A stretch of 64,000 bases of DNA from Streptomyces sp. NBC_01476 (GCF_036227265.1 NZ_CP109446.1:5400001-5464000), one strand, 5' to 3'. Positions 17,401 through 25,752 are shown, numbered from the stretch's first letter. Numbers and translations: made by a program. The notes: a model not told the origin generated them from the letters alone.

Positions 17401-18597
17401 CGAGGTCACGTCGTTGAGCGCCGAACTCGTCGCGTACGGGTAGGCGTTGGGGTATGAACCCGCCGCCGGGGAACCGGCGTCCGCGTACACGCCGGCGATG
17501 ATCGGCGAGGCCACCGAGGTCCCGCCGTACACCGTCCAGCCGCCGTTGCCGTACGTCTGGTAGACCGCCACGCCGGTGGCGGGGTCGGCGACCGCGGAGA
17601 CGTCGGAGACCGCGCGGTTGGCGCAGCCGGTGTCGGTCTGGAAGGCGGGCTTGGGCTCGTAGACCGAGCAGCCGGAACCCGCGCCGTCCCAGGCGGACTC
17701 GGCCCAGCCGCGCGTCGAACCGGAGGAGTGGGCGAGCGAGGTGCCGCCGACCGAGGTCACGTACTGCGACGCGGCCGGGTAGGCGACGCCGTAGCCCGAG
17801 TCACCGGACGAGGCCACCACGGCCACACCCGGGTGGTTGTAGTACGCGTCGAAGGCGGTGGTCTCCGACGGGTCCTCACCGCTGCCGGGCGACGAGTTGT
17901 AGTTCGTGCCATAGGAGTTGGAGACGTACTTGGCGCCGAGCGCGACCGCCTCGGTGACCGATCCGCCGAGGTTCTCGAAGCTCGGGTCGTCGGCCTCGAC
18001 CAGCAGGATGTGGGCGTAGGGGGCGACCGCCGACACCATGTCCAGGTCGAGCGAGATCTCGCCGGCCCAACCCGGGTCGGGCGCCGGGTAGTCGGTGCCG
18101 CCGCGCTGGTCGACCTTGGTGAAGCAGCCGTTGGCGGTGGTGCACGCCGGGAGCCCGAACTGCTCCCGGTAGACCGCCAGGTCGGCCTCCGCGGTGGGGT
18201 CGTCGTAGGCGTCGACGATGGCCACCGTCTGGCCGGCGCCGCCGTCCGCGGGCAGGGTGTACGCGCTCTGCAGGTCCGCCGGGCCGAACCCGTTGGGGGT
18301 GACCGCGGCGGGGGTGACGCCCTTGACCGCCTTGACGTCGGTACGCCGCAGCGAGAAGCAGGTGAAGGAGCCCTGCTTGGCCGGGGCGCACGACGCCTGG
18401 AAGGAGGGCTGTGCGGATTTGTTGGCGGCTGCGGAACTGGCGGCCGGGGCGGTGGAGTTGGCGGGTGCCGCGGCCTGAGCCGGTGACTGGACACCCAGGG
18501 CGGCCAGTGCGGTGGCACTGAGGACCGCCAGGAGAGCGGAGATCGTCCGCCGTGGAGTGGGTCTGGATATCGCTGACGTGCGCAAGTGTGACTCCAT
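14410..18597 (-). CDS. S53 (sedolisin) family peptidase with regulatory-like and Kelch repeats
   Basis: A 1395-residue secreted protease. A signal peptide covers about residues 1-42 (core ISALLAVLSATALAALG). The catalytic domain has Glu180 and Asp184 in WAGEISLDLDM, the oxyanion Asp266 in SSGDSG and the nucleophile Ser361 in YGGTSVASP, the Glu-Asp-Ser set of sedolisins; the usual long pro-domain is absent. Then follow carboxypeptidase-regulatory-like beta domains, an extracellular beta-sandwich (WWWEVDNVFVG), about five Kelch motifs (YDPSSDSWTTG, YDPASNSWSAI, YDPAADSWSPI) and a last regulatory-like domain. ATG at 18597 lacks a ribosome site; a TTG at 18585 behind GGAG fits better. No operon partner. 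Confidence 0.9.
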   Translation of the reverse strand: MESHLRTSAISRPTPRRTISALLAVLSATALAALGVQSPAQAAAPANSTAPAASSAAANKSAQPSFQASCAPAKQGSFTCFSLRRTDVKAVKGVTPAAVTPNGFGPADLQSAYTLPADGGAGQTVAIVDAYDDPTAEADLAVYREQFGLPACTTANGCFTKVDQRGGTDYPAPDPGWAGEISLDLDMVSAVAPYAHILLVEADDPSFENLGGSVTEAVALGAKYVSNSYGTNYNSSPGSGEDPSETTAFDAYYNHPGVAVVASSGDSGYGVAYPAASQYVTSVGGTSLAHSSGSTRGWAESAWDGAGSGCSVYEPKPAFQTDTGCANRAVSDVSAVADPATGVAVYQTYGNGGWTVYGGTSVASPIIAGVYADAGSPAAGSYPNAYPYATSSALNDVTSGTNGSCSPSYLCTGTTGYDGPTGLGTPNGLAAFRSGPHGELSGTVTDTSTGDPISGATVSAGGNVAHTSAAGTYTLSVPAGTYDITVEAFGYESKTDAGVAVEDGDTLTEDFGLAPVASQTVSGKVTDGSGHGWPLYAKITVDGAPGSVWTDPVTGGYDLSLPEGHTYTLHVAATNTGYQAATKTVTVGDSAKSLNIAVAADAWAAGTPGYQLSETGSTEPFDATDAPPAGWSVTNADGSTGGWEFDDPGNRTNHTGGSGAFAVADSDHFGGGNHQDSELTSPVYDFTGKTSPELSFATDYKSYNGQTAEVQATSDGGATWTTVWNSSQDVTGPQKISVPLTDYADKSAVQLRFHFASSFGWWWEVDNVFVGNRALTPIPGAEVVGTVTDANTAAGATGATVTNSDKPAETATTIATPEDPNLGDGFYSLFASTLGSHSFTAAKGHYTSLSKAVKVSADSAVQANFKLKAGQLTVTPASISATVAWGKQTTKTLKVKNTGGAPATLKLGEQSGGFQIQSVGAPLKTVKGNFSPLSSKAAAAKAGTVVKPAAGPSDDAWQSAPDFPQSIMDNAVGSYDGKIYSAYGFTGSDDSKDLYVLDPVAGSWSKLASAADTREAPAHGFIDGKFYVSGGWGASGAPDAKTEIYDPSSDSWTTGASAPAPYAGSGTTVLDGKLYMIGGCTSACGTTDASAYDPASNSWSAIADYPEPISWESCGAIGDEIYCAGGLNGNTEVTSAYAYDPAADSWSPIADLPATQWASAYTAANGQLLISSGVSANALTNKGYSFDPASGTWSTLPNANIPTYRSGATVGLYKVGGGDAPGSPIPAVELLPGYDQGGSADVTWLSESTQQLTLDAGASANVTVTLDSTVPEVTQPGDFTAKIALGSDTPYSLTAVPVTLHVDPPKTWGKITGTVLGATASGGTAPLAGATVQIDSWTSAYSLTTSADGTYALWLDTRNNPLTVIVAKDGYQPTVATVKITKGATVTSNFTLKKK

Positions 18598-19015
18598 GCG
18601 TAATGGCAGGGGTCGACCCGTACGCGGTTCTCGGGCGACGGTGAGTGCGCGTGCATTCACCGGGGCCCAATTAGCGATATCTGTGGAGTGCATGTCAACG
18701 TAAGCGGTTCGTGTTGTTTCGGTCGCTCTGTGTGGCGTCGGCGTGCCGGAGGAGTCGGTTCTGGGCGGGAACTGGTGGGTTTTCCGGTGAATTGTGTTGC
18801 CAATGGGGCGGGTTGGTGGAGGCTTGTGGGGCGGTTGATGATCGCTGGGGCGTCCTGGGCGTGAACCCGACACGGCGGCAAGCCGCCAGGAGGGGGGCGG
18901 GGGGAAAGGGGGGCACAAGGTGCCTTTGGGGCCTGGCGGCCGGGGCGTGGGGGGGTGGTCAGCCGGGACGCGGGGGTCGGTGGCCGGGACGTGCGGGTTG
19001 GCGGTCGGGGGTCGG
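18598..19015. other. intergenic region upstream of the S53 gene
   Basis: About 420 bases. The part at 18660-18820 is less GC-rich and should hold the promoter of the protease gene on the minus strand. The rest (18880-19015) has G-rich runs and repeats of GGGACG and CGGTCGGGG. No supported gene. Confidence 0.5.
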
Positions 19016-19963
19016 TCAGCCGGCGACGGTGATCCGGACCAGGCCGTCCTGGCGGGCCGCCGGGGCGGAGTCGCCCTTGCCGCCGCCGGAGCCGGCCGGC
19101 TGCTTCTGCCAGCCACGGGCGGACTGGGCGGCCTGCCAGCGCATACCGCCGAAGGAGACCTGCTCGACCCGCAGATCGTGCGCGTGCGCGACCGCCCACT
19201 GCGCCAGCTCCCAGCCGCGCCGGGTGCCGTCGCCCTCGGCGGCGCCCCCGGCCGGGGTGGACGGCACGGCGACGGTACGCGGCAGGGTGCCGTCCGTGCG
19301 CGGCTTCACCTGGGTGCCGAACTCGCGGGTCAGCCGGGCGGAGACGCTTTCCGTACTGCCCGGGCGGCCGCCCGCGCTGGACGGGGTGTCGGCGCCGGTG
19401 GTGCAGGTCAGGGCGCCGTTGTCGTGGCCTGCCAGGGCGGTGGAGAGCAGGGTGGCGTCGGCCTCGTGCTTGGCGTAGGCCTGCGGGTATCCGCTTTTCT
19501 GGACCTTCTGGGCGGCGACGGTCAGCGGCAGGCGGGTGTAGCCCTTGATCTTCACCAGGCTGTCGAAGAAGGAGTTGGCGGAGAAGACCGGGTCGAGGAT
19601 CTGCGCTTCGGTGCCCCAGCCCTGGGAGGGCCGCTGCTGGAACAGGCCCAGCGAGTCGCGGTCGCCGTGGTCCAGGTTCTCCAGGTGCGACTCCTGGAGG
19701 GAGGTGGCCAGGGCTATGGTCAGGGCCCGCTCGGGCAGGGCGCGGGCGGTGGCGACCGCGGCGATGGTGGCGGCGTTGGCGGCTTCGGTCACGGAGAGGG
19801 TCAGCTCGTCGCCGGACGCGGTGACGGTGCAGCCGGCGCCGGGCGGGCCGTTCTCGTAGTTCAGGTGGTACACGACGTACCCGCCGACGCCGAGCAGCAC
19901 GACCCCCGCGGCGACGAACTTCAGCCCACGGCCGCGCGACTTCGCACCCTTCCCACTCGGCAT
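19016..19963 (-). CDS. membrane-anchored lysozyme-fold-like protein
   Basis: A 315-residue protein with a basic N-terminus and one membrane helix (FVAAGVVLLGVGGYVVYHL, residues 16-34), the rest outside. The middle contains ALATSLQESHLENL and HGDRDSLGLFQQRPSQGWG, the catalytic-Glu and SLGLFQ(Q)RP pattern of actinobacterial proteins with a soluble lytic transglycosylase-like fold. A Pro/Ser-rich linker and a C-terminal domain (WELAQWAVAHAHDL) follow. It probably acts on peptidoglycan. The ATG at 19963 follows TACGCT by six bases, so it may be leaderless. Confidence 0.75.
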   Translation of the reverse strand: MPSGKGAKSRGRGLKFVAAGVVLLGVGGYVVYHLNYENGPPGAGCTVTASGDELTLSVTEAANAATIAAVATARALPERALTIALATSLQESHLENLDHGDRDSLGLFQQRPSQGWGTEAQILDPVFSANSFFDSLVKIKGYTRLPLTVAAQKVQKSGYPQAYAKHEADATLLSTALAGHDNGALTCTTGADTPSSAGGRPGSTESVSARLTREFGTQVKPRTDGTLPRTVAVPSTPAGGAAEGDGTRRGWELAQWAVAHAHDLRVEQVSFGGMRWQAAQSARGWQKQPAGSGGGKGDSAPAARQDGLVRITVAG

Positions 19964-20047
19964 GCGACGAGCGTACCGAAACGGGTCGCCTCCGGCGGAC
20001 CACCCGACACGGTGCCGTCGCCTGACGGCGTGTCACCGGCCGCGGCT

Positions 20048-20537
20048 GGGTTGCGCTGCGCTCGGCACCGCCGGGTCGGTTCGTTCCGCGTCCCGCCGCG
20101 GCGGCGGTTTGGGGGCCGCGGGGCCGCCCCCGGGGCCCGCTGGTGCTTGGGCTCGCTGCTGGCGGCGGTCTTCTGGGGGGCGGGTGGGTTGCGCTGGGCT
20201 CGGGACCGCCGGGTCGGTCTGTCCCGCGTCTCGCCGTGGCGGCGGTTTGGGGGGCGGGGCCGCCCCCGGGGCCCGCTGGTGCTTGGGCTCGCTGCTGGCG
20301 GCGGTCTTCTGGGGGGCGGGTGGGTTGCGCTGCGCTCGGCACCGCCGGGTCGGTTCGTTCCGCGTCTCGCCGCGGCGGCGGTTTGGGGGCCGCGGGGCCG
20401 CCCCCGGGGCCCGCTGGTGCTTGGGCTCGTTGCCGGCGGCGGTCTTCTGGGGGGCGAGTGGGTTGCGCTGGGCTTGGGGCCGCCGGGTCGGTTCGTTCCG
20501 CGTCCCGCCGCGGCGGCGGTTTGGGGGCCGCGGGGGG
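20048..20537. repeat. 136-138 bp tandem minisatellite, about 3.6 copies
   Basis: Units begin with GGGTTGCGCTG at 20048, 20186, 20322 and 20460. Each contains CCGCCGGGTCGGT, GGCGGCGGTTTGGGG, GGGGCCCGCTGGTGCTTGGG and GCGGCGGTCTTCTGGGG. Copies differ by a few bases and one 2-base length change. It lies between the lytic-protein promoter and the dapE start. The open frames across it on both strands are periodic artefacts. Confidence 0.9.
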
Positions 20538-20553
20538 CCGGTAGGGTCGGGGG

Positions 20554-21621
20554 ATGGGTGATGGGCTGGGGATTGACGGGGATGTCGTCGCGTTGACGGC
20601 GCGGCTGGTGGACGTGGAATCGGTGAGCCGGGAGGAGAAGCGGCTGGCCGATCTGGTGGAGGACGCGCTGCGGGGCGTCCCGCACGTGCGGGTGGACCGG
20701 GACGGGGACGCCGTCGTCGCGCGGACCGATTTCGGCCGCGCCGAGCGCGTCGTGCTCGCCGGCCACCTCGACACCGTGCCGATCGCCGGCAACCTGCCCT
20801 CACGGCTCGACGACAACGGCCTGCTCTGGGGCTGCGGCACCTCCGACATGAAGGCCGGCCTCGCCGTCCAGCTGAAGCTCGCCGCCACCCTCACCGCCCC
20901 CAACCGCGACCTCACCTACGTCTTCTACGACGCCGAAGAGATCGCCGCCGAGTTCAACGGCCTCGCCCGCCTCGTCGACCACCACCCCGACTGGCTCGCC
21001 GCCGACTTCGCCGTCCTGATGGAGCCGACCGGCGGCCGGGTCGACGGCGGCTGCCAGGGCACCCTCCGCGTCCGCGTCGAGACCACCGGCCGCCGCGCCC
21101 ACTCCGCCCGCAGCTGGCTCGGCGAGAACGCCATCCACAAGGCCGCCCCGATCCTCGCCGTCCTCGCCGGCTACCAGCCCCGCAAGGTCGAGATCGACGG
21201 CCTGGTCTACCCCGAGGGCCTCAACGCGGTCATGATCGAAGGCGGCCACGCCGGCAACGTCATCCCGGACAGCTGCGCCGTCACCGTCAACTACCGCTTC
21301 TCGCCCGACCAGAGCGAAGCCGAAGCGCTGGACCGGGTCCGCGACATCTTCGCCGGCTTCCACGTCGTACCGACCGACAGCGCCCCCGGCGCCCTCCCGG
21401 GTCTGTCGCACCCCGCCGCCGCGGCCTTCGTCGAGGCGATCGGCGTCCCGCCTGCCGCCAAGGAGTCCTGGACCGACGTCGCCCGCTTCTCCGCCCTCGG
21501 TATCCCCGCGGTGAACTACGGCCCCGGCGACCCCACCCTCGCCCACACCCGCGAGGAGAACGTCCCGGTCGCCGCCATCGTGGCGGCCGAGCAGAAGCTC
21601 CGCCAGTGGCTGACCGGGTAA
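20554..21621 (+). CDS. dapE: succinyl-diaminopimelate desuccinylase DapE
   Basis: A 355-residue M20-family zinc amidohydrolase that removes succinate from N-succinyl-LL-diaminopimelate in lysine and cell-wall synthesis. Metal-site motifs are VVLAGHLDTVP, WGCGTSDMKAG, FYDAEEIAAEFNG (catalytic and zinc Glu) and the C-terminal YGPGDPTLAHTREE His. The dimerisation lid lies between. The ATG at 20554 follows TAGGGT by six bases, next to the minisatellite, and looks leaderless. It completes the pathway step after DapC (11011). Confidence 0.93.
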   Translation: MGDGLGIDGDVVALTARLVDVESVSREEKRLADLVEDALRGVPHVRVDRDGDAVVARTDFGRAERVVLAGHLDTVPIAGNLPSRLDDNGLLWGCGTSDMKAGLAVQLKLAATLTAPNRDLTYVFYDAEEIAAEFNGLARLVDHHPDWLAADFAVLMEPTGGRVDGGCQGTLRVRVETTGRRAHSARSWLGENAIHKAAPILAVLAGYQPRKVEIDGLVYPEGLNAVMIEGGHAGNVIPDSCAVTVNYRFSPDQSEAEALDRVRDIFAGFHVVPTDSAPGALPGLSHPAAAAFVEAIGVPPAAKESWTDVARFSALGIPAVNYGPGDPTLAHTREENVPVAAIVAAEQKLRQWLTG

Positions 21622-21795
21622 GCCAACCGCGTAAGCCGACCGCGTAAAGCCGGCCGCGCCGAGCCGACCTCGTAAACCAGAGCAAAACCCGCGGCAACCG
21701 AAGCAACCGAACAGGGGTGCGTAAGGGTCCTCAATCCCGGCATGGTGTGATCGGGCACGTCCGGTCAGGGACGGCCGGGGGGAAGAGGGCACACA

Positions 21796-22872
21796 GTGGG
21801 GCTGACCAGCGGCACGTTCGCACTCCTGCTCTGCGCCGTGGCGGTCGCCGCGGTCGCCGCCGCCGTCCTGCTCTGGTCCAAGGTCCGCGGCCCCCGCGCG
21901 ATCCGCACCGCCGCCCGCGTCGGCATGATCGTGCTCTGCCAGCTCACCGCGATACTCGTGGTGATGGTCACCGTGAACGACCAGAACGGCTTCTACGCCT
22001 CCTGGGCCGACCTGCTCGGCCAGGCCAACGCGGGCGGCGGCAGGACCGTCTCCGCCCAGGCCCCGCCGCCCCCCGCGGTCCCCGACTACCGGGTCACCTT
22101 CACCGCGTACACCCAGGGCTTCCGCAAGGCCACCGTGCACGGCTGGCACTCCGGTACGAAGGGTGACGTGATCGTCTGGCTGCCGCCGCAGTACGCCAAG
22201 AAGGAGTACGCCCACACCCGCTTCCCGGTCATCGAGGTGCTGCACGGCATACCCGGCACCCCGCACAGCTTCCTGCGCGGCATGCGGCTCGGGCAGATCA
22301 TGCAGGACCAGATCACCCAGGGCCGCGCCGAGCCGGCGATCCTGGTGCTGCCGACGATCACCCCCGACCGGGTGAACACCGGCTGCGCCGACGTACCCGG
22401 CAAGAGCAGGGTCGCCACCTGGCTCACCGACGACGTGGTGCGGACCGTCACCACCAACTTCCGTACCCTGCCCGCCCCGCGCGGCTGGGCCGTGATGGGC
22501 ATCTCCACCGGCGGCTACTGCGCCGCCCGGCTCGCCCTGGAACACCCCGGCACCTTCACCGCCGCCGCGGCCCTCGCCCCTGACAACCCCGCCGACGGCG
22601 TCCGCTCCCCGCTGTGGCTGGCCCGCAACACCCGCCCCAGGGTCCAGTTGCTGGTCGAGTCGAGCCTGCAGGACCCGGAGAGCCCGCCGGGATTCGCCGA
22701 CCGGATCAGCGCCGCGGTCCGGCCGCCGGCCACCGTCACCGTCCTGCGGATGACCCGCGGCGGTCACAACTGGAAGACCTGGGGCCGGATGTTCCCCGAC
22801 GCCTTCACCTGGCTCAGCGGCCGTATCGAGGCGCCCCGCGCGGTCCCCTTGGCGCCGTCCGCGGCGCCGTGA
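21796..22872 (+). CDS. membrane-anchored alpha/beta hydrolase (esterase/antigen 85-like)
   Basis: A 358-residue protein read from the GTG at 21796. Two N-terminal hydrophobic segments (LLLCAVAVAAVAAAVLLW and VGMIVLCQLTAILVVMVTV) anchor it; the remainder is an alpha/beta-hydrolase of the esterase D/mycolyltransferase fold. The nucleophile is the Ser in WAVMGISTGGYCAA and the His is in MTRGGHNWKTW; FPVIEVLHGIPGT lies by the oxyanion hole. It probably hydrolyses or transfers acyl groups at the outer face of the membrane. The LOG gene follows 16 bases on. Confidence 0.82.
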   Translation: MGLTSGTFALLLCAVAVAAVAAAVLLWSKVRGPRAIRTAARVGMIVLCQLTAILVVMVTVNDQNGFYASWADLLGQANAGGGRTVSAQAPPPPAVPDYRVTFTAYTQGFRKATVHGWHSGTKGDVIVWLPPQYAKKEYAHTRFPVIEVLHGIPGTPHSFLRGMRLGQIMQDQITQGRAEPAILVLPTITPDRVNTGCADVPGKSRVATWLTDDVVRTVTTNFRTLPAPRGWAVMGISTGGYCAARLALEHPGTFTAAAALAPDNPADGVRSPLWLARNTRPRVQLLVESSLQDPESPPGFADRISAAVRPPATVTVLRMTRGGHNWKTWGRMFPDAFTWLSGRIEAPRAVPLAPSAAP

Positions 22873-22888
22873 TGCGTACGCTTCCGGT

Positions 22889-23716
22889 ATGACTGAAGCA
22901 TCTGACACCGGCGACACCGGCGAGGGTCTCGACGAGGCCCAGGAGGAGGCCGCGGCGGCCTACGCGGCGGCGGAACGGACCCCCGACGGCAAGGGCTGGC
23001 CCGAACGGCAGACGGGCCCGGTGGTCCGCCGCCGCGGGCAGGTCCAGACCGGCACCACCGACCAGCGGCTGCTCGACAGCCACGGCCCCACCGAATGGGT
23101 GCACGGCGACCCCTGGCGGGTCATGCGCATCCAGTCCGAGTTCGTCGAGGGATTCGGCACCCTGGCCGAACTCGGCGCCGCGGTGAGCGTCTTCGGCTCC
23201 GCCCGCACCCGGGTCGACTCCCGCGAGTACGCGGCAGGCGTACGCATCGGACGCGCCCTCGCCCAGGCGGGCTTCGCCGTCATCACCGGCGGTGGACCCG
23301 GGGCGATGGAGGCGGCCAACAAGGGCGCGCTCGAAGCGGGCGGCGTCTCGGTCGGCCTCGGCATCGAGCTGCCCTTCGAGCAGGGCCTCAACCAGTACGT
23401 CGACATCGGCGTCAACTTCCGCTACTTCTTCGTGCGCAAGACGATGTTCGTGAAGTACGCGCGCGGCTTCGTCGTCCTGCCCGGCGGCTTCGGCACCCTC
23501 GACGAACTCTTCGAGGCGCTCACCCTCGTGCAGACCAAGAAGGTCACCCGCTTCCCGATCGTGCTCTTCGGCACGGAGTACTGGGGCGGGCTCGTCTCCT
23601 GGATCCGCACCACCCTGATCGCCGAGGGCAAGGCGTCCCCGGCGGACCTGGAGCTCTTCCACGTCACCGACGACGTCGACCAGGCAGTGGCCCTGGTCAC
23701 AAAGGAGAGCGCCTAG
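22889..23716 (+). CDS. LOG family protein (TIGR00730)
   Basis: A 275-residue Rossmann-like protein. Family signatures are VSVFGSARTR, AVITGGGPGAMEAANKGA and the PGGFGTLDELFEAL motif (PGGxGTxxE) found in LOG cytokinin-activating phosphoribohydrolases and molybdenum-cofactor-carrier-like relatives. It may cleave nucleotide 5'-monophosphates to base and ribose phosphate. The N-terminal 70 residues are acidic and variable. The ATG at 22889 is six bases after TACGCT. The order dapE, LOG, folP2 is shared with mycobacteria. Confidence 0.88.
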   Translation: MTEASDTGDTGEGLDEAQEEAAAAYAAAERTPDGKGWPERQTGPVVRRRGQVQTGTTDQRLLDSHGPTEWVHGDPWRVMRIQSEFVEGFGTLAELGAAVSVFGSARTRVDSREYAAGVRIGRALAQAGFAVITGGGPGAMEAANKGALEAGGVSVGLGIELPFEQGLNQYVDIGVNFRYFFVRKTMFVKYARGFVVLPGGFGTLDELFEALTLVQTKKVTRFPIVLFGTEYWGGLVSWIRTTLIAEGKASPADLELFHVTDDVDQAVALVTKESA

Positions 23717-23744
23717 GGCAGGGCGCCGGCCCCGGCGCCTGCCC
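23716..23744. terminator. bidirectional hairpin terminator
   Basis: Stem of GGGCAGGGCGCCGG (23716-23729) with CCGGCGCCTGCCC (23732-23744), one bulged base, directly between the convergent LOG and DHPS genes. Confidence 0.7.
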
Positions 23745-23749
23745 CGGCC

Positions 23750-24613
23750 TCAGGCGAGGCCGCGGCGCGCCACCCGCGGTTCGCGGTGCCCGGCGATCGC
23801 CGCCACCATCTCCAGCACCTGCCGCGTCTCGGCCACCTCGTGCACCCGGTACACCTGGGCGCCGAGCCACGCCGAGACCGCGGTCGTGGCGAGCGTCCCG
23901 ATCAGCCGCTCTTTCACCGGCCTGTCGAGCGTCTCGCCGACGAAGTCCTTGTTGGAGAGTGACACCAGCACCGGCCACCCGGTGGCGGTCATCTCCGGCA
24001 GCCGCCGGGTCGCCTCCAGCGAGTGCCGGGTGTTCTTGTTGAAGTCGTGCCCGGGGTCGATCAGCACCGCGTCCCGCCGTACGCCGAGCGCCACCGCCCG
24101 GTCGGCCAGTTCGCAGGTCACCCGCAGGATGTCGGCCATCACGTCCTCGTAGCCGGCCCGGTGCGGCCGGGTCCGCGGCTGTGCCCCGCCCGCGTGGGTG
24201 CACACCAGCCCGGCGCCGTAGCGGGCGGCGATCTCCGCGAGCTTCGGGTCGATCCCGCCCCACACGTCGTTGAGCAGGTCCGCGCCCGCCTCGCAGACCG
24301 CCTCGCCGACCTCGTGCCGCCAGGTGTCGACGCTGATCACCACGTCCGGGTGGCGGCGGCGCACCTCGGCGACGAAGGAGACCGTACGGCGGATCTCCTC
24401 GGCCGCCGACACCTCGTCGCCCGGACCCGCCTTGACGCCGCCGATGTCCACGATCGCGGCGCCCTCCTCGACCACCTGGGCGACACGCTCCAGCGCCGGT
24501 TCATCGGTGAAGGTGGCCCCCTGGTCGTAGAAGGAATCGGGTGTACGGTTCACGATCGCCATGATCACCGGCTCCCGCTCGCCGAATTCCCGGGTTCCCA
24601 GCCGAAGTGCCAC
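23750..24613 (-). CDS. folP2: dihydropteroate synthase homologue, FolP2 type
   Basis: A 287-residue TIM-barrel protein of the pterin-binding family, GTG start behind GAGGAG. DHPS motifs are MAIVNRTPDSFYDQGATF, VDIGGVKAGPGDEV, ISVDTWRHEV, LLNDVWGG and LIDPGHDFNKNTRHS. The first motif has NRTPDSFYD instead of NVTPDSFSD, and GGVKAGPG replaces the GGESTRPG of true DHPS; both are marks of FolP2. The mycobacterial FolP2 is reported not to supply DHPS activity, so this one may act on another pterin or serve a regulatory role (inference). It is convergent with the LOG gene. Confidence 0.88.
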   Translation of the reverse strand: MALRLGTREFGEREPVIMAIVNRTPDSFYDQGATFTDEPALERVAQVVEEGAAIVDIGGVKAGPGDEVSAAEEIRRTVSFVAEVRRRHPDVVISVDTWRHEVGEAVCEAGADLLNDVWGGIDPKLAEIAARYGAGLVCTHAGGAQPRTRPHRAGYEDVMADILRVTCELADRAVALGVRRDAVLIDPGHDFNKNTRHSLEATRRLPEMTATGWPVLVSLSNKDFVGETLDRPVKERLIGTLATTAVSAWLGAQVYRVHEVAETRQVLEMVAAIAGHREPRVARRGLA

Positions 24614-24712
24614 TGCCGCTCCTCATCTCAGACTCATGCGATCGTGGCACGATCGTGCCTGACATGTACGGCAGGCCCCGGGCCTGCCCGGCCCGAGTCC
24701 CGGGAGATCGAC

Positions 24713-25102
24713 TTGTTCTGGTTCATGCTCATCGCGCTCGTCGTGGTGGTCGCCGCCGTGGCCATGGCCGTGCTCGGCGACGGCGGCGCGCTGAAGGACT
24801 CCGACCCCGACCGGCTGGAGGACCGGCTGCCCCCGGACCGGCCGCTGCTGCGGTCGGACATCGACGCGGTACGGCTGCCGGTGGCGGTGCGCGGCTACCG
24901 GATGCTCGACGTGGACGAGGTGCTCGACCGGCTCGGCGCGGAACTCGCCGAGCGCGACGCGCGGATCGCCGAGCTGGAGACGTCCCTGGCGGGCGTCCAG
25001 GCGATCGGGCAGCCGCACGGGGCGACTCTGCTCAAGGAGGACCCCGCGCCGCCCGCGAACGCGCCGCTGTACCCGCACACGGACGACGACGCCGGTGAGT
25101 GA
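24713..25102 (+). CDS. DivIVA domain-containing small membrane protein
   Basis: A 129-residue protein with a TTG start at 24713 behind GGGAG. Residues 1-20 (FWFMLIALVVVVAAVAMAVL) form a membrane helix; residues about 55-90 contain LPVAVRGYRMLDVDEVLDRL, the DivIVA-type N-terminal motif, followed by a short coiled coil (ELAERDARIAELETSL). It is equivalent to Rv1209 in position. It probably associates with the membrane at curved or growing sites. Its last bases overlap tag by 8 bases, so the two are co-transcribed. Confidence 0.8.
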   Translation: MFWFMLIALVVVVAAVAMAVLGDGGALKDSDPDRLEDRLPPDRPLLRSDIDAVRLPVAVRGYRMLDVDEVLDRLGAELAERDARIAELETSLAGVQAIGQPHGATLLKEDPAPPANAPLYPHTDDDAGE

Positions 25103-25697
25103 CCCGGGCGGAGTGGTGGTCGGTGAGGACGGACTGGCCCGCTGTCCGTGGGGGCTGTCCGCGCCCGACTACATCGCGTACCACGACCAGGAGTGGGGGC
25201 GGCCGGTGCACGGCGACGACGCCCTCTTCGAGCGGATCTGCCTGGAGGCGTTCCAGTCGGGGCTGTCCTGGATCACCATCCTGCGGCGCCGGGAGAGCTT
25301 CCGGGCGGCTTTCGGCGGCTTCAAGATCGACACGGTGGCGGCCTTCACCGACGAGGACAGGACCCGGCTGCTGAACGACGCCGGCATCATCCGGAACCGG
25401 GCGAAGATCGACGCGGCGATCACCAACGCGGCCGCCGCCCGTACCGTCCGGGAGGGCCACGAAGGCGGCCTGGACGCCCTGATCTGGTCCTACGCCCCGG
25501 ACCCCGCCCTGCGGCCCGCGCCGGTCTCCACCGCCCAGGTCCCCGCCACCACCACGGAGTCCGTGGCGCTGGCGAAGGACCTCAAGAAGCGCGGCTTCAA
25601 GTTCGTCGGGCCCACCACGGCCTACGCGCTGATGCAGGCGTGCGGCCTGGTCAACGACCACCTGGCGGGGTGCAGCGCGCGGGTGGGGCCGGTCTAG
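25095..25697 (+). CDS. tag: DNA-3-methyladenine glycosylase I
   Basis: A 200-residue base-excision repair enzyme that removes 3-methyladenine from DNA. It starts at the GTG 25095 inside the end of the preceding gene. The zinc-binding set typical of TagI is present: Cys17 (ARCPWG), His30 (YHDQEWG), His189 and Cys193 (NDHLAGC). WGRPVHGDDALFERICLEAFQSGLSW and FKFVGPTTAYALMQACG form the base-flipping pocket and HhH-like region. Length matches the family. Confidence 0.94.
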   Translation: MSDPGGVVVGEDGLARCPWGLSAPDYIAYHDQEWGRPVHGDDALFERICLEAFQSGLSWITILRRRESFRAAFGGFKIDTVAAFTDEDRTRLLNDAGIIRNRAKIDAAITNAAAARTVREGHEGGLDALIWSYAPDPALRPAPVSTAQVPATTTESVALAKDLKKRGFKFVGPTTAYALMQACGLVNDHLAGCSARVGPV

Positions 25698-25752
25698 GCA
25701 GGGCGGGCCGGGGGCGGGGTCCCGGGCGGGTCCCGGGACGGGTCCCGGGCGG

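Noticed and set aside
14110..17457. A 1115-codon plus-strand open frame opposite the S53 gene
   Set aside because: Its composition (Gly, Arg, Val, Asp) is the typical mirror of a GC3-biased gene on the other strand, and the S53 frame has clear domains and catalytic residues.
20048..20915. Proline/arginine-rich repetitive proteins on the minus strand over the minisatellite
   Set aside because: The repeat unit is 136-138 bases, so the frame shifts between copies, and no ribosome site or start fits. Read as DNA repeat only.
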